A stretch of 25,542 bases of DNA, taken from Halobacteriales archaeon SW_9_67_24. Lineage in GTDB: Archaea; Halobacteriota; Halobacteria; Halobacteriales; Halococcaceae. Under the pieces are notes generated by a model, which was not told the origin of the DNA, searched no databases, and saw nothing but the letters and a program-made list of their open reading frames with translations. How positions within the stretch are numbered: the stretch's first letter is position 1; each line of letters begins with the position of its first letter. A program made the translations under genes and the position numbers. The stretch covers positions 13,384 to 38,925 of the forward strand of contig PXSV01000118.1 of NCBI GenBank assembly GCA_003022685.1. The letters are read 5' to 3'. Of the stretch, positions 14,735 through 22,845 are shown piece by piece.

Positions 14735-17700
14735 ATGAAAGGCAGAGCACTGATCCTGGCGACGGTGATGGTACTGTCGATGGCGGTTGCGGGCGTCGGC
14801 GGCGCGTCCGCTGCGACCGCGGCCGATTCGGTACAGGAATCGACACAGCAAGCGTCCGGCCAGGCACAGCAGGCGACCGCGCAGACGAACGATTCGAACG
14901 GCACCGACGAACGGACTGCCGGGGCACAGCAGGCCGCGGGTCCCCAGGCAGGCGGGGAACCGGTACCGATCGACATTCCGCCGAGCCAACTCCAAAACGG
15001 CTCGCTGGATATGTCGACGCTCCCGGCAACGGTCGAGGGCAACGGGGGGTATGCGGTTCGACCGAGTGCCGGCTCCGTGAGTCGATCGGACGGTGACGCC
15101 GCGAGACAACCGACACCCGAGTATCGGACGAACGGCCCACAGCTGCTCTGGCCCTCGCTCGACGCTACCGCCCAGAGCGGACCGGAAAACGCCTCCCAGT
15201 ATTACTTCAAGGACTACACCCTCGAAGTGGTCAGTCCGGAGGTCGAGGTGTGGGTCGCGAACGATCTCTCGTACCCCGAAGGGGACAACCGCTCGGTCCC
15301 GACGGTCACCGACAGTCAGACCCTGTACCTCGGTGACGAGTTCACGAACAACATCGAGCCGAAGGAATCCGAACTCTATCGCGACCCCAAACCGCAGTAC
15401 GGCGACGAATCGCAGCTGTACGGGCCACCGGGTCCGAACGGCACTCTGCCCGACGATTACTACCAGTCGGCGGACAACGAGAGTCGGACGGTACTCCTCG
15501 TGGACAACGTTCGCGACCAGAACTACTATGACAGTGATTTCCCGACCTATATTGCCGGGTTCTTCTCGCCGACCATCGGTCAGTTCACCGACCGCAACGT
15601 GATGGTCATCGACTCGAACGCGTGGGACCAGCGCCTCGGGAATCAGGACGAACCGTGGAAAGGAGACGATCCCGAGAACGAGTCCGCCTTCGGGATCGAG
15701 AGTACGACCGCCCACGAGTACCAACACCTGCTCCACAGCTACGAGGACCCGGACGAGACGACGTGGATCAACGAAGGTCTCTCGGAGATCACCCCATACC
15801 GGGTCGGTTACGGGACGCCGAGCAGCATCCCGTTCTACGAGCAGTATCCCTCGAACTCGTTGATCGAGTGGGGTGATCAGGAGAGCATAGCACCGATCAG
15901 CATCCTCGCGGACTACGGTGGGGCGGGGCTGTTCCAACTCTACGGCAGCCAGCAAACCAGCACCGAGTTCACGAAGGCGGTGTTCGACGACGACGCGAAC
16001 GGCATCCAGAGCGTCGAGAACTCCCTCGACGACGTTGGCGAGGAACGGGACTTCTACTCGTTCTACCAGGACTTCTCGACCGCGCTCGTGACTGACGGTC
16101 GGGACGTTCCCGATCGCTACCAGATTGAGAACGTCGACTTCGATGTCAACACGAGCGATGACGTCATCTTCACGAGGGAGAACATGACTGCGGCCTACGG
16201 CAACGCGTTCAACACGCTCGCCCCCGAGGATGGTTCGGTCGACGAGCTCAACGTCAGCGGCACCGCTTTCCGCGGCACGCCGTGGGAATCCGTCGTGAAC
16301 CCGCTCGGTGAGACCGGTCACGACGTCCTCTACAGTGAGGACGGGAACAACCTCGACAACAACGCTATCTTCAGCGTCGATCCCACGGACTCGTCGACGC
16401 TCACGTTCGATACCTACTACGACATCGAGCGTGGATTCGACTACGGGTTCGTTCAGGTCTCGACCGACGGCGGCGAGACGTGGACCAGCCTCGAAAACGA
16501 GAACACGACCAGCGTTCGGGGCAGTCCGAACTTCATCGATCCGAAGGTCCAACAGTACCTCCCCGGGTTCACCGGCGACACGAACGGTAGCTGGGTCACC
16601 GAGGAGTTCGACCTCTCGGAGTACGCCAGCGATGGCGAGGTGCTGGTCTCGTTCCGGTACATCACCGATCCCGCGTCCGCCCGGCCCGGCTGGTACGTCC
16701 GTGACATCGGGGTCTCGGGCACCAACGTCGGCGGCGAAGCGTACTCCGGTACAACCACGGAGCCGTTCGAAAGCCTTCGCGAGGCGCGGGAGAACCCGTT
16801 CCGATACCAGTTCTCGGTTCTGGGTATCGGCGAGAACGGTGCGACCGAAGTCGAGCAGTACGGCCCGAAGACCTTCGCGGACGCCGACAGCCTCTCGCTC
16901 GAATCGCTGCCGAACGGCGAGTTCGACCGGACGATCCTCACCGCGACGTGGGCTCCGGAAAAGCGCGCCACGGGCACCGTGCCCTACGGCTACGAGGTGA
17001 ATCCTGAGAACGTGGGCGATCAGCAACACACCTTCCGCATCGAGGGGGCAGGCGATTTCGCGTACTACTCGCTGCGTGCGAGCAGCAATCTCGCAGGATC
17101 GGGCATCACCGGCGAGGACACGGTCTCGGGATCGACCGCTTCCGGCGCGGTTGGTGGCGGCGCGGACACCTACACGTTCGAGGGGAGTCTCGAAAACCTC
17201 TATGTTGGAGGTGATGCGACGGTGTACCTCGACGGGAAGGAGATCGATCCCGACGACTATGAGTCGACGATGAGTATTCGTGGTGACGGAAGCCACACCA
17301 ACTACACCTTCGCGGTAAAGAATGGTCGGATCACCGACAAACAGAGCCTCACCGGCGAGGATGCTGTCAATGGACCGAGTGCCAGTGGCGCGGTCGCTGG
17401 CGGCAGCGACGGGTACACGTTCACCGGTACTCTCAGAGGACTCGATCTCGACGGCGACGCAGCGGTTGTCATCAACGGCCAAGAAGTCTCGCCGACGGTG
17501 TTCTACAACACGATCACGTTCGAAGGGGCCGGAAGCTACGCTTCCTACAGCTTCTCAGTGAGCGGCGAGATCAAGGGTGGAACCCATCTCACCGGCGAAG
17601 ACAGCATCGATGGAGACACAGCCCGTGGTGCTATCCGCAACGGCGAGGACACCTATGTCTACTCCGGCGTAATTACTGACCTCAGCCTCAACACCGACAC

Positions 17701-17749
17701 CGACGTGAGTGTCACTCGAAACGGGGAGGAGTTCCAAAGCGAGAGCTAA
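14735..17749 (+). CDS. Secreted zinc metalloprotease (M6/M30-like gluzincin) with C-terminal repeats
   Basis: A 1004-residue exported protein. Residues 1-27 are a Sec signal peptide (MKGRALILATVMVLSMAVAG, then Ala-x-Ala near 25-27), followed by a Gln/Ala/Thr-rich low-complexity linker. The catalytic site is TAHEYQHLLH (His327, Glu328, His331), with a likely third zinc ligand Glu347 in WINEGLSE, as in gluzincins. Around it are FPTYIAGFFSPTIG and NVMVIDSNAWDQR. Residues 520-700 (GFDYGFVQVSTDGGETWTSL, SFRYITDP, GWYVRDIGVSG) form an immune-inhibitor-A-like beta-sandwich. Residues 790-1004 are three repeats of about 80 residues. Whether the peptidase family is M6 or M30 is uncertain; zinc protease function is well supported. 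A very long antisense open frame opposite it is a composition artefact. Confidence 0.85.
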   Translation: MKGRALILATVMVLSMAVAGVGGASAATAADSVQESTQQASGQAQQATAQTNDSNGTDERTAGAQQAAGPQAGGEPVPIDIPPSQLQNGSLDMSTLPATVEGNGGYAVRPSAGSVSRSDGDAARQPTPEYRTNGPQLLWPSLDATAQSGPENASQYYFKDYTLEVVSPEVEVWVANDLSYPEGDNRSVPTVTDSQTLYLGDEFTNNIEPKESELYRDPKPQYGDESQLYGPPGPNGTLPDDYYQSADNESRTVLLVDNVRDQNYYDSDFPTYIAGFFSPTIGQFTDRNVMVIDSNAWDQRLGNQDEPWKGDDPENESAFGIESTTAHEYQHLLHSYEDPDETTWINEGLSEITPYRVGYGTPSSIPFYEQYPSNSLIEWGDQESIAPISILADYGGAGLFQLYGSQQTSTEFTKAVFDDDANGIQSVENSLDDVGEERDFYSFYQDFSTALVTDGRDVPDRYQIENVDFDVNTSDDVIFTRENMTAAYGNAFNTLAPEDGSVDELNVSGTAFRGTPWESVVNPLGETGHDVLYSEDGNNLDNNAIFSVDPTDSSTLTFDTYYDIERGFDYGFVQVSTDGGETWTSLENENTTSVRGSPNFIDPKVQQYLPGFTGDTNGSWVTEEFDLSEYASDGEVLVSFRYITDPASARPGWYVRDIGVSGTNVGGEAYSGTTTEPFESLREARENPFRYQFSVLGIGENGATEVEQYGPKTFADADSLSLESLPNGEFDRTILTATWAPEKRATGTVPYGYEVNPENVGDQQHTFRIEGAGDFAYYSLRASSNLAGSGITGEDTVSGSTASGAVGGGADTYTFEGSLENLYVGGDATVYLDGKEIDPDDYESTMSIRGDGSHTNYTFAVKNGRITDKQSLTGEDAVNGPSASGAVAGGSDGYTFTGTLRGLDLDGDAAVVINGQEVSPTVFYNTITFEGAGSYASYSFSVSGEIKGGTHLTGEDSIDGDTARGAIRNGEDTYVYSGVITDLSLNTDTDVSVTRNGEEFQSES
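17102..17746 (+). repeat. Three tandem ~80-residue beta-repeats at the protease C-terminus
   Basis: Repeat 1 is residues 790-870 and repeat 2 is 871-950, each about 240-243 bp; repeat 3 is 951-1004 and stops two-thirds through. Each begins (I/L)TGED-(T/A/S)(V/I)-(S/N/D)G and continues with ASGAVGGGADTYTFEG-like, DATVYLDGKEI-like and SYASYSFSV-like strands. The missing end of repeat 3 means the protein either stops early naturally or has lost its last strand. The repeats look like cell-surface or carbohydrate-binding beta domains. Confidence 0.8.
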
Positions 17750-17892
17750 CCACGATCAGGCTCACACCGCCTCGCTGAATATCGGTGCGGAGTCCCGACG
17801 TAGCGATCGACGTTTTCGATTGACAGACGACTGAACTGACGTGCTCCGTCGATCGGTCCGGCATCGGTATCGAGCCATTGGTGGCTATCGAG

Positions 17893-18029
17893 GCCGCGAC
17901 GAGGCTTACTACAACCCGAACACCCCGACGTGCATCGCCGGGTTCTTTTCGCCACGAATCGGGTCGTTCACCGGTCGTAACGTCATGGTTATCGACTCGA
18001 ACGCGTGGGACCAGCGCCTCGCCGCTGTG
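17893..18029 (+). pseudogene. Decayed fragment of a second metalloprotease gene
   Basis: This 137-bp stretch encodes EAYYNPNTPTCIAGFFSPRI and then GSFTGRNVMVIDSNAWDQRL. It aligns without gaps to residues about 267-306 of the protease upstream (YYDSDFPTYIAGFFSP and onwards). The final 24 bp before divergence are identical to 15613-15636, while the rest differs at many synonymous sites, so it is an old paralogue rather than a fresh copy. There is no start, no HExxH region and a stop just after the fragment. The remaining sequence of the 317-bp gap between the protease and hisC shows nothing else. Confidence 0.75.
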
Positions 18030-18066
18030 TGAGCACGCTTAAGCCCCGGCGTCCGTTCGTTCCGGT

Positions 18067-19077
18067 ATGCAGCCACGGGACCTCTCGGCGCACGCCGTCT
18101 ACAGGGCCGGTGGCCCAAGTCCGCGAGCCATCGAAGCGATCGGCGCGGCCGCGAGCGAGGTCCACGTCTACCCCAAATCCGCCCACACCGATCTCGTCGC
18201 GGCGATCGCCGCAGAGTGGGAACTCGCGCCCGCCCAGGTGTGGCTCGCGAACGGCGGCGACGGCGCGCTCGATTACCTCGCGCGTGCGCTGCTTGATCCC
18301 GGCGATCGGGTGCTCGTTCCCGAACCGGGGTTCGCCTACTACGGCATGAGCGCGCGCTATCACCACGGCGAGGTGCGCAGCTATTCGCTCCGGGCCGAGG
18401 ACGGCTTCGCTCAGGACGCCGAGCGGGTGCTCGATGCCGCCGACGGCGAGCGGATCGTCTACCTCACCAGCCCGCACAACCCGACCGGGACAACGGTGGA
18501 CCTCGCGGACATCGAACGGATCGCCGAGGGAACGGACGAGGACACGCTCGTGGTCGTCGACGAGGCTTACGGCGAGTTCGCCGAAACACAGAGTGCCATC
18601 CGGCTGATCGAGGGCCGCGACGGGTGGGACGCCCGCGAGGACGTCGCGGTGCTCCGCACGTTCTCGAAGGCGTACGGCCTCGCGGGGCTCCGGCTCGGCT
18701 ACGCGATCGTTCCCGACCCGTGGGCCGACGCCTACGCCCGGGTGAACACGCCCTTTGCGGCGAACACGGTCGCGTGTCGCGCCGGTCTCGCCGCGCTCGA
18801 CGACCGCGAACACGTCGAGCGAACGGTCGAGTCGGCAGTGTGGGCGCGCGAGTATCTCGACAGCGAACTCGACGCGAGGACCCACGGGAGTTCGGGCAAC
18901 TTCGTGCTCGTCGACGTGGGCGACGCGACCGCGGTCGCGGAGGCGGCCCAGCGCCGTGGCGTGATCGTTCGGGACTGTACGAGCTTCGGGCTCCCCGACT
19001 GTATCCGGGTCTCGTGTGGCACCCGTGCGGAGACCGAGCGCGCGGTCGCCGTGCTGAACGAGGTGCTCGTGGGGTGA
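18067..19077 (+). CDS. hisC: Histidinol-phosphate aminotransferase lacking an N-terminal segment
   Basis: HisC is the PLP enzyme that transaminates imidazole acetol phosphate in His synthesis. The 336-residue frame has FSKAYGLAGLRLGY with PLP Lys201, SPHNPTGT, VVVDEAYGEF, VLVPEPGFAYYG and C-terminal RVSCGTRAETERAV. The start MQPRDLSAHAVYRAGG is typical, but it is joined directly to PSPRAIEAIG at about 18112. The intervening 25-30 residues, which in HisC hold the conserved SNENxxG motif lining the active site, are absent. The deletion is in frame. The product is probably inactive unless the sequence is wrong. It is first in an operon with adk (GTGA overlap) and a CDP-alcohol phosphatidyltransferase. 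Confidence 0.88.
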   Translation: MQPRDLSAHAVYRAGGPSPRAIEAIGAAASEVHVYPKSAHTDLVAAIAAEWELAPAQVWLANGGDGALDYLARALLDPGDRVLVPEPGFAYYGMSARYHHGEVRSYSLRAEDGFAQDAERVLDAADGERIVYLTSPHNPTGTTVDLADIERIAEGTDEDTLVVVDEAYGEFAETQSAIRLIEGRDGWDAREDVAVLRTFSKAYGLAGLRLGYAIVPDPWADAYARVNTPFAANTVACRAGLAALDDREHVERTVESAVWAREYLDSELDARTHGSSGNFVLVDVGDATAVAEAAQRRGVIVRDCTSFGLPDCIRVSCGTRAETERAVAVLNEVLVG

Positions 19078-19518
19078 GGGTCGCCGTCACCGGGACGCCA
19101 GGCACCGGCAAGACGACCGCGACCGACAGGCTCGCCGCGGATCGCGACCCCCTCAACGAAACCGATGGTTCGCTCGATGTCGTTCACCTGAACGAGGTCA
19201 TCCGCGAAGAGGGGCTGTCGGCCGGGACCGACGCGGAGCGCGGCAGCCTCGTGGCGGATCTCGATGCGGCCGACGCCTGGCTCGACGAACGCACGACGAA
19301 CGCAGGGGTCACGCTCGTCGAATCCCACCTCGCTCACCGACTCAACGCCGGTCGCGTGGTCGTTCTTCGATGTCACCCTGCCGAACTCGAAGACCGGCTC
19401 GCCGCACGCGACGAGCCCGACGCCACCGTAAGGGACAGTCGCCGGCGAGATCGCGGCCGTCGTCACGGGCGAGCGCGAACCGGGCGCCGGAACCGTCTCG
19501 TTCGTCGAGTACCTCTGA
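19074..19518 (+). pseudogene. Adenylate kinase, Fap7/AK6 type, internal deletion with frameshift
   Basis: GTG 19074 overlaps the hisC TGA and opens MRVAVTGTPGTGKTTATDRL with P-loop GTPGTGKT, then VVHLNEVIREEGL, DERTTNAGVTLVESHLAH, and VVVLRCHPAELEDRLAARDE. After about codon 120 (around 19435) the frame is lost. The family C-terminus (VAGEIAAVVTGEREPGAGTV, then SFVEYL) follows in the +1 frame and ends in TGA at 19516-19518. About 30-35 residues that normally hold the NAESEALDV-type lid region and the IDTTDR-like strand are missing at the join. The haloarchaeal enzyme also aids ribosomal small-subunit assembly, so loss would be surprising. The unshifted reading would run on to about 19526 with Arg-rich nonsense. 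Confidence 0.82.
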
Positions 19519-19536
19519 ATCGATGAACCATCAGCC

Positions 19537-20154
19537 ATGACGCTCGACGAGTACCGCTCGACCGCCGACCGCCTCCTCGACCCGTTCGTCGGTTTCGCGG
19601 CCCGAGTCGGGTTGACGCCGAACGCCGTGAGCGTGATCGCGTTCGCGTTCGCGGTCGTGGCGGGCATGGCGTACGTCCTCGCCGACGGCGCGCCGCTGTG
19701 GTATCTCGTCGGCGCGATCTGTGTCGCGCTCAATGGCGCGCTCGACCTGCTCGACGGCGCGCTCGCGCGCCGGCTCGGGACCGCCTCGCCCGCTGGCGAC
19801 CTGCTGGATCACGTTCTCGACCGGTACGCCGACCTCGTTTTGGTGGTGGGGCTCGCACTCGGCGTCTCGCGTCCCACGTTGGGGCTCGCCGCCGTGACGG
19901 GCGTTCTCTTGACTTCGTATCTCGGCACCCAGGCCCAGGCCGTCGGTCTCGATCGAGTGTACGGCGGCCTGCTCGGGCGGGCCGACCGGCTCGCGCTGAT
20001 CGGGATCGTGACCGGACTCGCGGCGTTCGTCCGACCCGAAATCGTGGGGTTGGGGCCCGTCGCGTGGCTGCTCGTCGTGTTCGCGGTCGTCGGCCATCTC
20101 ACCGCGGTCCAGCGGCTCTACCACGCGCTCGGCGCGCTCACCGTCAACGGGTGA
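19537..20154 (+). CDS. CDP-alcohol phosphatidyltransferase family membrane protein
   Basis: A 205-residue integral membrane enzyme with the complete family signature: Asp70, Asp73, Gly74, Ala77, Arg78, Gly87, Asp91 and Asp95 (ALDLLDGALARR, then GDLLDHVLD). The Asp residues bind the metals that activate the CDP-activated lipid donor. Several hydrophobic helices follow. It would transfer a CDP-archaeol phosphatidyl group to a polar alcohol such as glycerol-, inositol- or serine-type acceptors; the acceptor cannot be told from sequence. It begins 18 bp after the adk stop, so it is the last gene of the hisC-adk operon. It is intact. Confidence 0.9.
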   Translation: MTLDEYRSTADRLLDPFVGFAARVGLTPNAVSVIAFAFAVVAGMAYVLADGAPLWYLVGAICVALNGALDLLDGALARRLGTASPAGDLLDHVLDRYADLVLVVGLALGVSRPTLGLAAVTGVLLTSYLGTQAQAVGLDRVYGGLLGRADRLALIGIVTGLAAFVRPEIVGLGPVAWLLVVFAVVGHLTAVQRLYHALGALTVNG

Positions 20155-20374
20155 GCCGGGGGATGGGAGGAGTGTTCGGAGAAGGCTGTTAGGGATCGTC
20201 GTAAGTCGTTTCGGTATGCCGTCGACACGGGGTCGGCGGCTACCGGCAAACGGTCGCAAAATCCCTCTGAAACGCGAGGCGCGGTAAGGGTTCGTCTGGA
20301 ATCGGCTTCTCTGCATACTACCCGCCCGGGACTCGTAAGCTTGAAGCCAGTGACCCGCGGACATTCGGGCGAGG

Positions 20375-20632
20375 ATGTTCGCGCCCCCGCTGCAGGTGAT
20401 CGACAACTTCCTGCTCCAGTACAATCTGGGCCAGGTGTTGCTGCTCGTCTTCGTGCTTGCGACCCTCGCCGCATTCACCCAGCGGTCGCTGAAGATCGTC
20501 GCGCTCCAGACGATGGTCTTCGGGCTCGTCTTCATGCTGGTTCCGAGCATCGACGGTCCGAACCTCTATCTCTACCTCGGCATCGGGCTCCTCGTGATCG
20601 CCCCGATGGCGTACGTGAGTGCTGGCCGCTGA
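20375..20632 (+). CDS. Small three-helix membrane protein, haloarchaeal type
   Basis: An 85-residue frame from ATG 20375 (MFAPPLQVIDNFLLQYNLGQ), preceded by a GAGG ribosome-binding-like stretch. It contains hydrophobic segments at about residues 18-35 (LGQVLLLVFVLATLAAF), 43-56 (ALQTMVFGLVFMLV) and 65-82 (LYLYLGIGLLVIAPMAYV). The composition is clearly protein-coding, but I do not recognise a named family. The 220 bp before it, after the CDP-alcohol phosphatidyltransferase, show no gene. Confidence 0.65.
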   Translation: MFAPPLQVIDNFLLQYNLGQVLLLVFVLATLAAFTQRSLKIVALQTMVFGLVFMLVPSIDGPNLYLYLGIGLLVIAPMAYVSAGR

Positions 20633-20645
20633 AAGCCCTCGGAAC

Positions 20646-20879
20646 TGCGCGGGCCGGTGGCCCGCGCATCCGGCCTCCCTGCGGTCGGCCGGACGCCTGA
20701 CGGCGGTTCCTCGCCCTTTTCATGTCCACCAGGCCCGCAGTTGCGCGGTCGGCGCTGTCGCGTCTGCTCACGGGCGCTTCGCGCCCGTTCGCACGGTCCG
20801 AGGGAGCAAAGCTCCCTCGCTACCGACACGCGCTGGAAGCAAGCACTCCTGAGCCCTGCGTTCGCGGAGCGAACGCAGG
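20646..20879. repeat. Cluster of triloop palindromes in 367-bp intergenic region
   Basis: The gap 20633-20999 holds no gene but at least four perfect palindromes with three-base loops: 20646-20668 (10-bp stem, loop GGT), 20770-20788 (8-bp stem ACGGGCGC, loop TTC), 20799-20819 (9-bp stem CGAGGGAGC, loop AAA) and 20855-20879 (11-bp stem CCTGCGTTCGC, loop GGA). A further pair TCCGGCC/GGCCGGA lies at 20669-20693 with an 11-base loop. This density is far above background even at this GC content. Confidence 0.85.
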
Positions 20880-20999
20880 ACGCCAGGCCCGCCACCGCCC
20901 CGCAGCCGCCTCCTGCACCGCTCCGCAACCACAGCCGGCCGCACCCCGTGCGGCCCCGCCACCACGATTTATCAGGCTCGCCGCGGTACGTGACACCGC

Positions 21000-21563
21000 A
21001 TGACAGAAACTGACGTCGCGGTCGTCGGCGGCGGACCGGCGGGGCTCAGCGCGGCGCTGTTCACCGCGAAGAACGGCCTGAGCACACAGGTGTTCGACAC
21101 CGACGAGACGTGGATGCACAAGGCCCACCTGTTCAACTACCTCGGCATCGAGAGCGAGGACGGCTCGGCGTTCATGGAGGACTCGCGCGAGCAGGTCGAG
21201 GAGTTCGGCGTCGAGCGCCACCAGGAAACCGAGGTCACGGGCGTCGCCGAGAACGGCGACGGGTTCACCGTCGAGACCGACGACGGCGAGCACGGGGCGG
21301 AGTACGTCGTTCTCGCGACGGGCGCGGATCGCGATCTCGCCGACGACCTCGGCTGTGGGTTCACCGACGAGGACGTGGTCGACGTGGACGTGACGATGGA
21401 AACCACAGTACAGAACGCCTACGCAACGGGGGCGATGGTCCGGGCCGAGGAGTGGCAGGCAGTCATCTCTGCGGGCGACGGCGCGGCGGCCGCCCTGAAC
21501 GTGCTCACGAAGGAGAAAGGCGAGCACTTCCACGACTTCGATACGCCTGCTGACGCCGAGTAG
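21000..21563 (+). CDS. FAD-dependent NAD(P)/thioredoxin-reductase-like oxidoreductase, short form
   Basis: A 187-residue protein from ATG 21000 with an N-terminal FAD-binding Rossmann fold (DVAVVGGGPAGLSAALFTA), the second FAD-contact strand VVLATGADRDL, and a C-terminal segment ATGAMVRAEEWQAVISAGDG that resembles the last FAD motif of thioredoxin reductases. It lacks the CxxC redox pair and the separate NADPH domain, so it is not a thioredoxin reductase. Short forms of this type occur in haloarchaea with unknown partners. The gene looks complete. Confidence 0.82.
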   Translation: MTETDVAVVGGGPAGLSAALFTAKNGLSTQVFDTDETWMHKAHLFNYLGIESEDGSAFMEDSREQVEEFGVERHQETEVTGVAENGDGFTVETDDGEHGAEYVVLATGADRDLADDLGCGFTDEDVVDVDVTMETTVQNAYATGAMVRAEEWQAVISAGDGAAAALNVLTKEKGEHFHDFDTPADAE

Positions 21564-21570
21564 GCGTAGT

Positions 21571-21687
21571 TGGCGCGCGGGAGCGCGTCTCTGACGCGCG
21601 ACTCGTGCGAGGGATGACTGAGTGAGGGCCGGAGGCCCGAGCGAGGGAATCGGTTGGGGAGGGCGTGGCCTGCGGTTCTCATGTGCA
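21571..21687 (+). repeat. Dispersed intergenic repeat, copy 1
   Basis: This stretch shares blocks with 22684-22791 in the same order: TGGCGCGCGGGAGCGC, then GACTCG-GCGAGGGATGA, then GGAATCGGTTGGG, AGGGCGTGGC and CTCAT-TGCA. Between the blocks lie variable palindromes (GGGCC-GGA-GGCCC here). The remaining gap 21688-21835 shows no gene. Confidence 0.8.
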
Positions 21688-21835
21688 TCGGCGTCGAGGC
21701 GGTTTCGACGACAGCTACAGCCACCGAGATCATGTTATCGCGGTTCACTCTCCGCAATACTGTTGCGGTCACTCGTTTCGGTAGCGCCCGTCGTTCATCA
21801 CAACCCGTAAGCGCTCGCCGTTCGTCGAACCGGGC

Positions 21836-22673
21836 GTGAGTACCGGCGTTTTTCGACGGGTCGAGCGCGCAACGCCGCCGCTCGCAGCGCTCGCGGTCGC
21901 GGTCGTCGCGGTCAGCACCAGTGCGATCCTCGTCCGCTACAGCTCGGCCCCGAGCCTCGTGAAGGCCCTTTATCGCGTCCTGTGCACCACCCTCCTCCTG
22001 CGCGGGCGGGGTCGCGCTCGCGATCCACTTCGCGTCGTGGTTCGAGAGCCTCGAATGGACCAGCGTCGCCGCCTCGGTCACGATCGTCCAGTCCCAGGTC
22101 CTCTTCGTCGCCGCCGGCGCAGCCCTCCTGCTTGCCGAGCGCGTCACCCGCCGTACCCTCGCGGGGATGGTCGTCGCACTCGCCGGCATCGCGGTGATGT
22201 CCGTCGGCGATGCACTCACTGGCGCGAACATCGCGGGCACGGCCCCGCTGTACGGCAACGCGCTCGCCCTCGTCGGCGCGATCTGTGCGGCGGGCTACGT
22301 GCTCGCCGGGCGCTCGCTCCGCCAGCGAATCCCGCTGATTCCGTACGTCATCGTGGTCTATTCGGTCTGTGCGGTCGTGTTGCTCGGGCTCACCGTTGCC
22401 GACGGCGCGGCCCTGGTCGACTACCCACCACAGGAGTGGCTGCTCTTTCTCGGGATGGCGGTCGGCCCCGGGCTGTTCGGCCACACCGTCCTGAACTGGG
22501 CGCTTGCTCACGTCGAATCCAGCGTGGTCAGCGTCTCGCTGCTCGGCGAACCCATCGGGAGCGCGCTGCTCGCGCTCGTCTTGCTCAGTGAGGTCCCGAG
22601 CGCGATCACCGTCGTCGGCGGTGCGGTCGTGCTCGTCGGGATCGCCGTCACGTCGCAAGCGCGTGCAGCCTAG
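21836..22673 (+). pseudogene. EamA/DMT-family transporter, internal deletion with frameshift
   Basis: GTG 21836 starts MSTGVFRRVERATPPLAALA followed by helix 1 (VAVVAVSTSAILVRYSSAPS) and LVKALYRVL near 21980. At about 21995-22010 the frame changes. The family continues in another frame with GVALAIHFASWFESLEWTSV, LFVAAGAALLLAERVTRRTL and helices up to VVLVGIAVTSQARAA, ending at 22673. About 20-25 residues, the cytoplasmic loop and start of helix 3, are missing at the join. Ten-helix DMT exporters of this type move small metabolites. The uninterrupted 168-residue downstream frame from 22167 could only make a partial transporter. The gene lies between two direct copies of an intergenic repeat. 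Confidence 0.82.
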
Positions 22674-22683
22674 AGATCTGCGG

Positions 22684-22791
22684 TGGCGCGCGGGAGCGCC
22701 GAAGGCGCGACTCGCGCGAGGGATGAATGAGCGACCGTAGGGAGCGAAGGAATCGGTTGGGAAGGGCGTGGCTCGCGGTCTCTCATTTGCA
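22684..22791 (+). repeat. Dispersed intergenic repeat, copy 2
   Basis: This is a direct repeat of 21571-21687 with the same ordered blocks and a different internal palindrome (GCGCC-GAA-GGCGC). It lies just after the EamA pseudogene, so the two copies flank that gene. Confidence 0.8.
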
Positions 22792-22845
22792 CCGCGATCT
22801 GCGGTCTTCGACCTCCTGTCTGTCACTGAACTCCCTGCTGCGTGG

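Noticed and set aside
14081..17482. A 1133-codon open frame on the minus strand opposite the metalloprotease and gatE start
   Set aside because: It lacks any recognisable domain and is exactly antisense to a protein with a signal peptide, catalytic motif and repeats. Long antisense frames are common in GC-rich haloarchaeal DNA.
20633..20999. CRISPR array
   Set aside because: The palindromes differ in sequence and spacing; there are no identical repeats with regular spacers.
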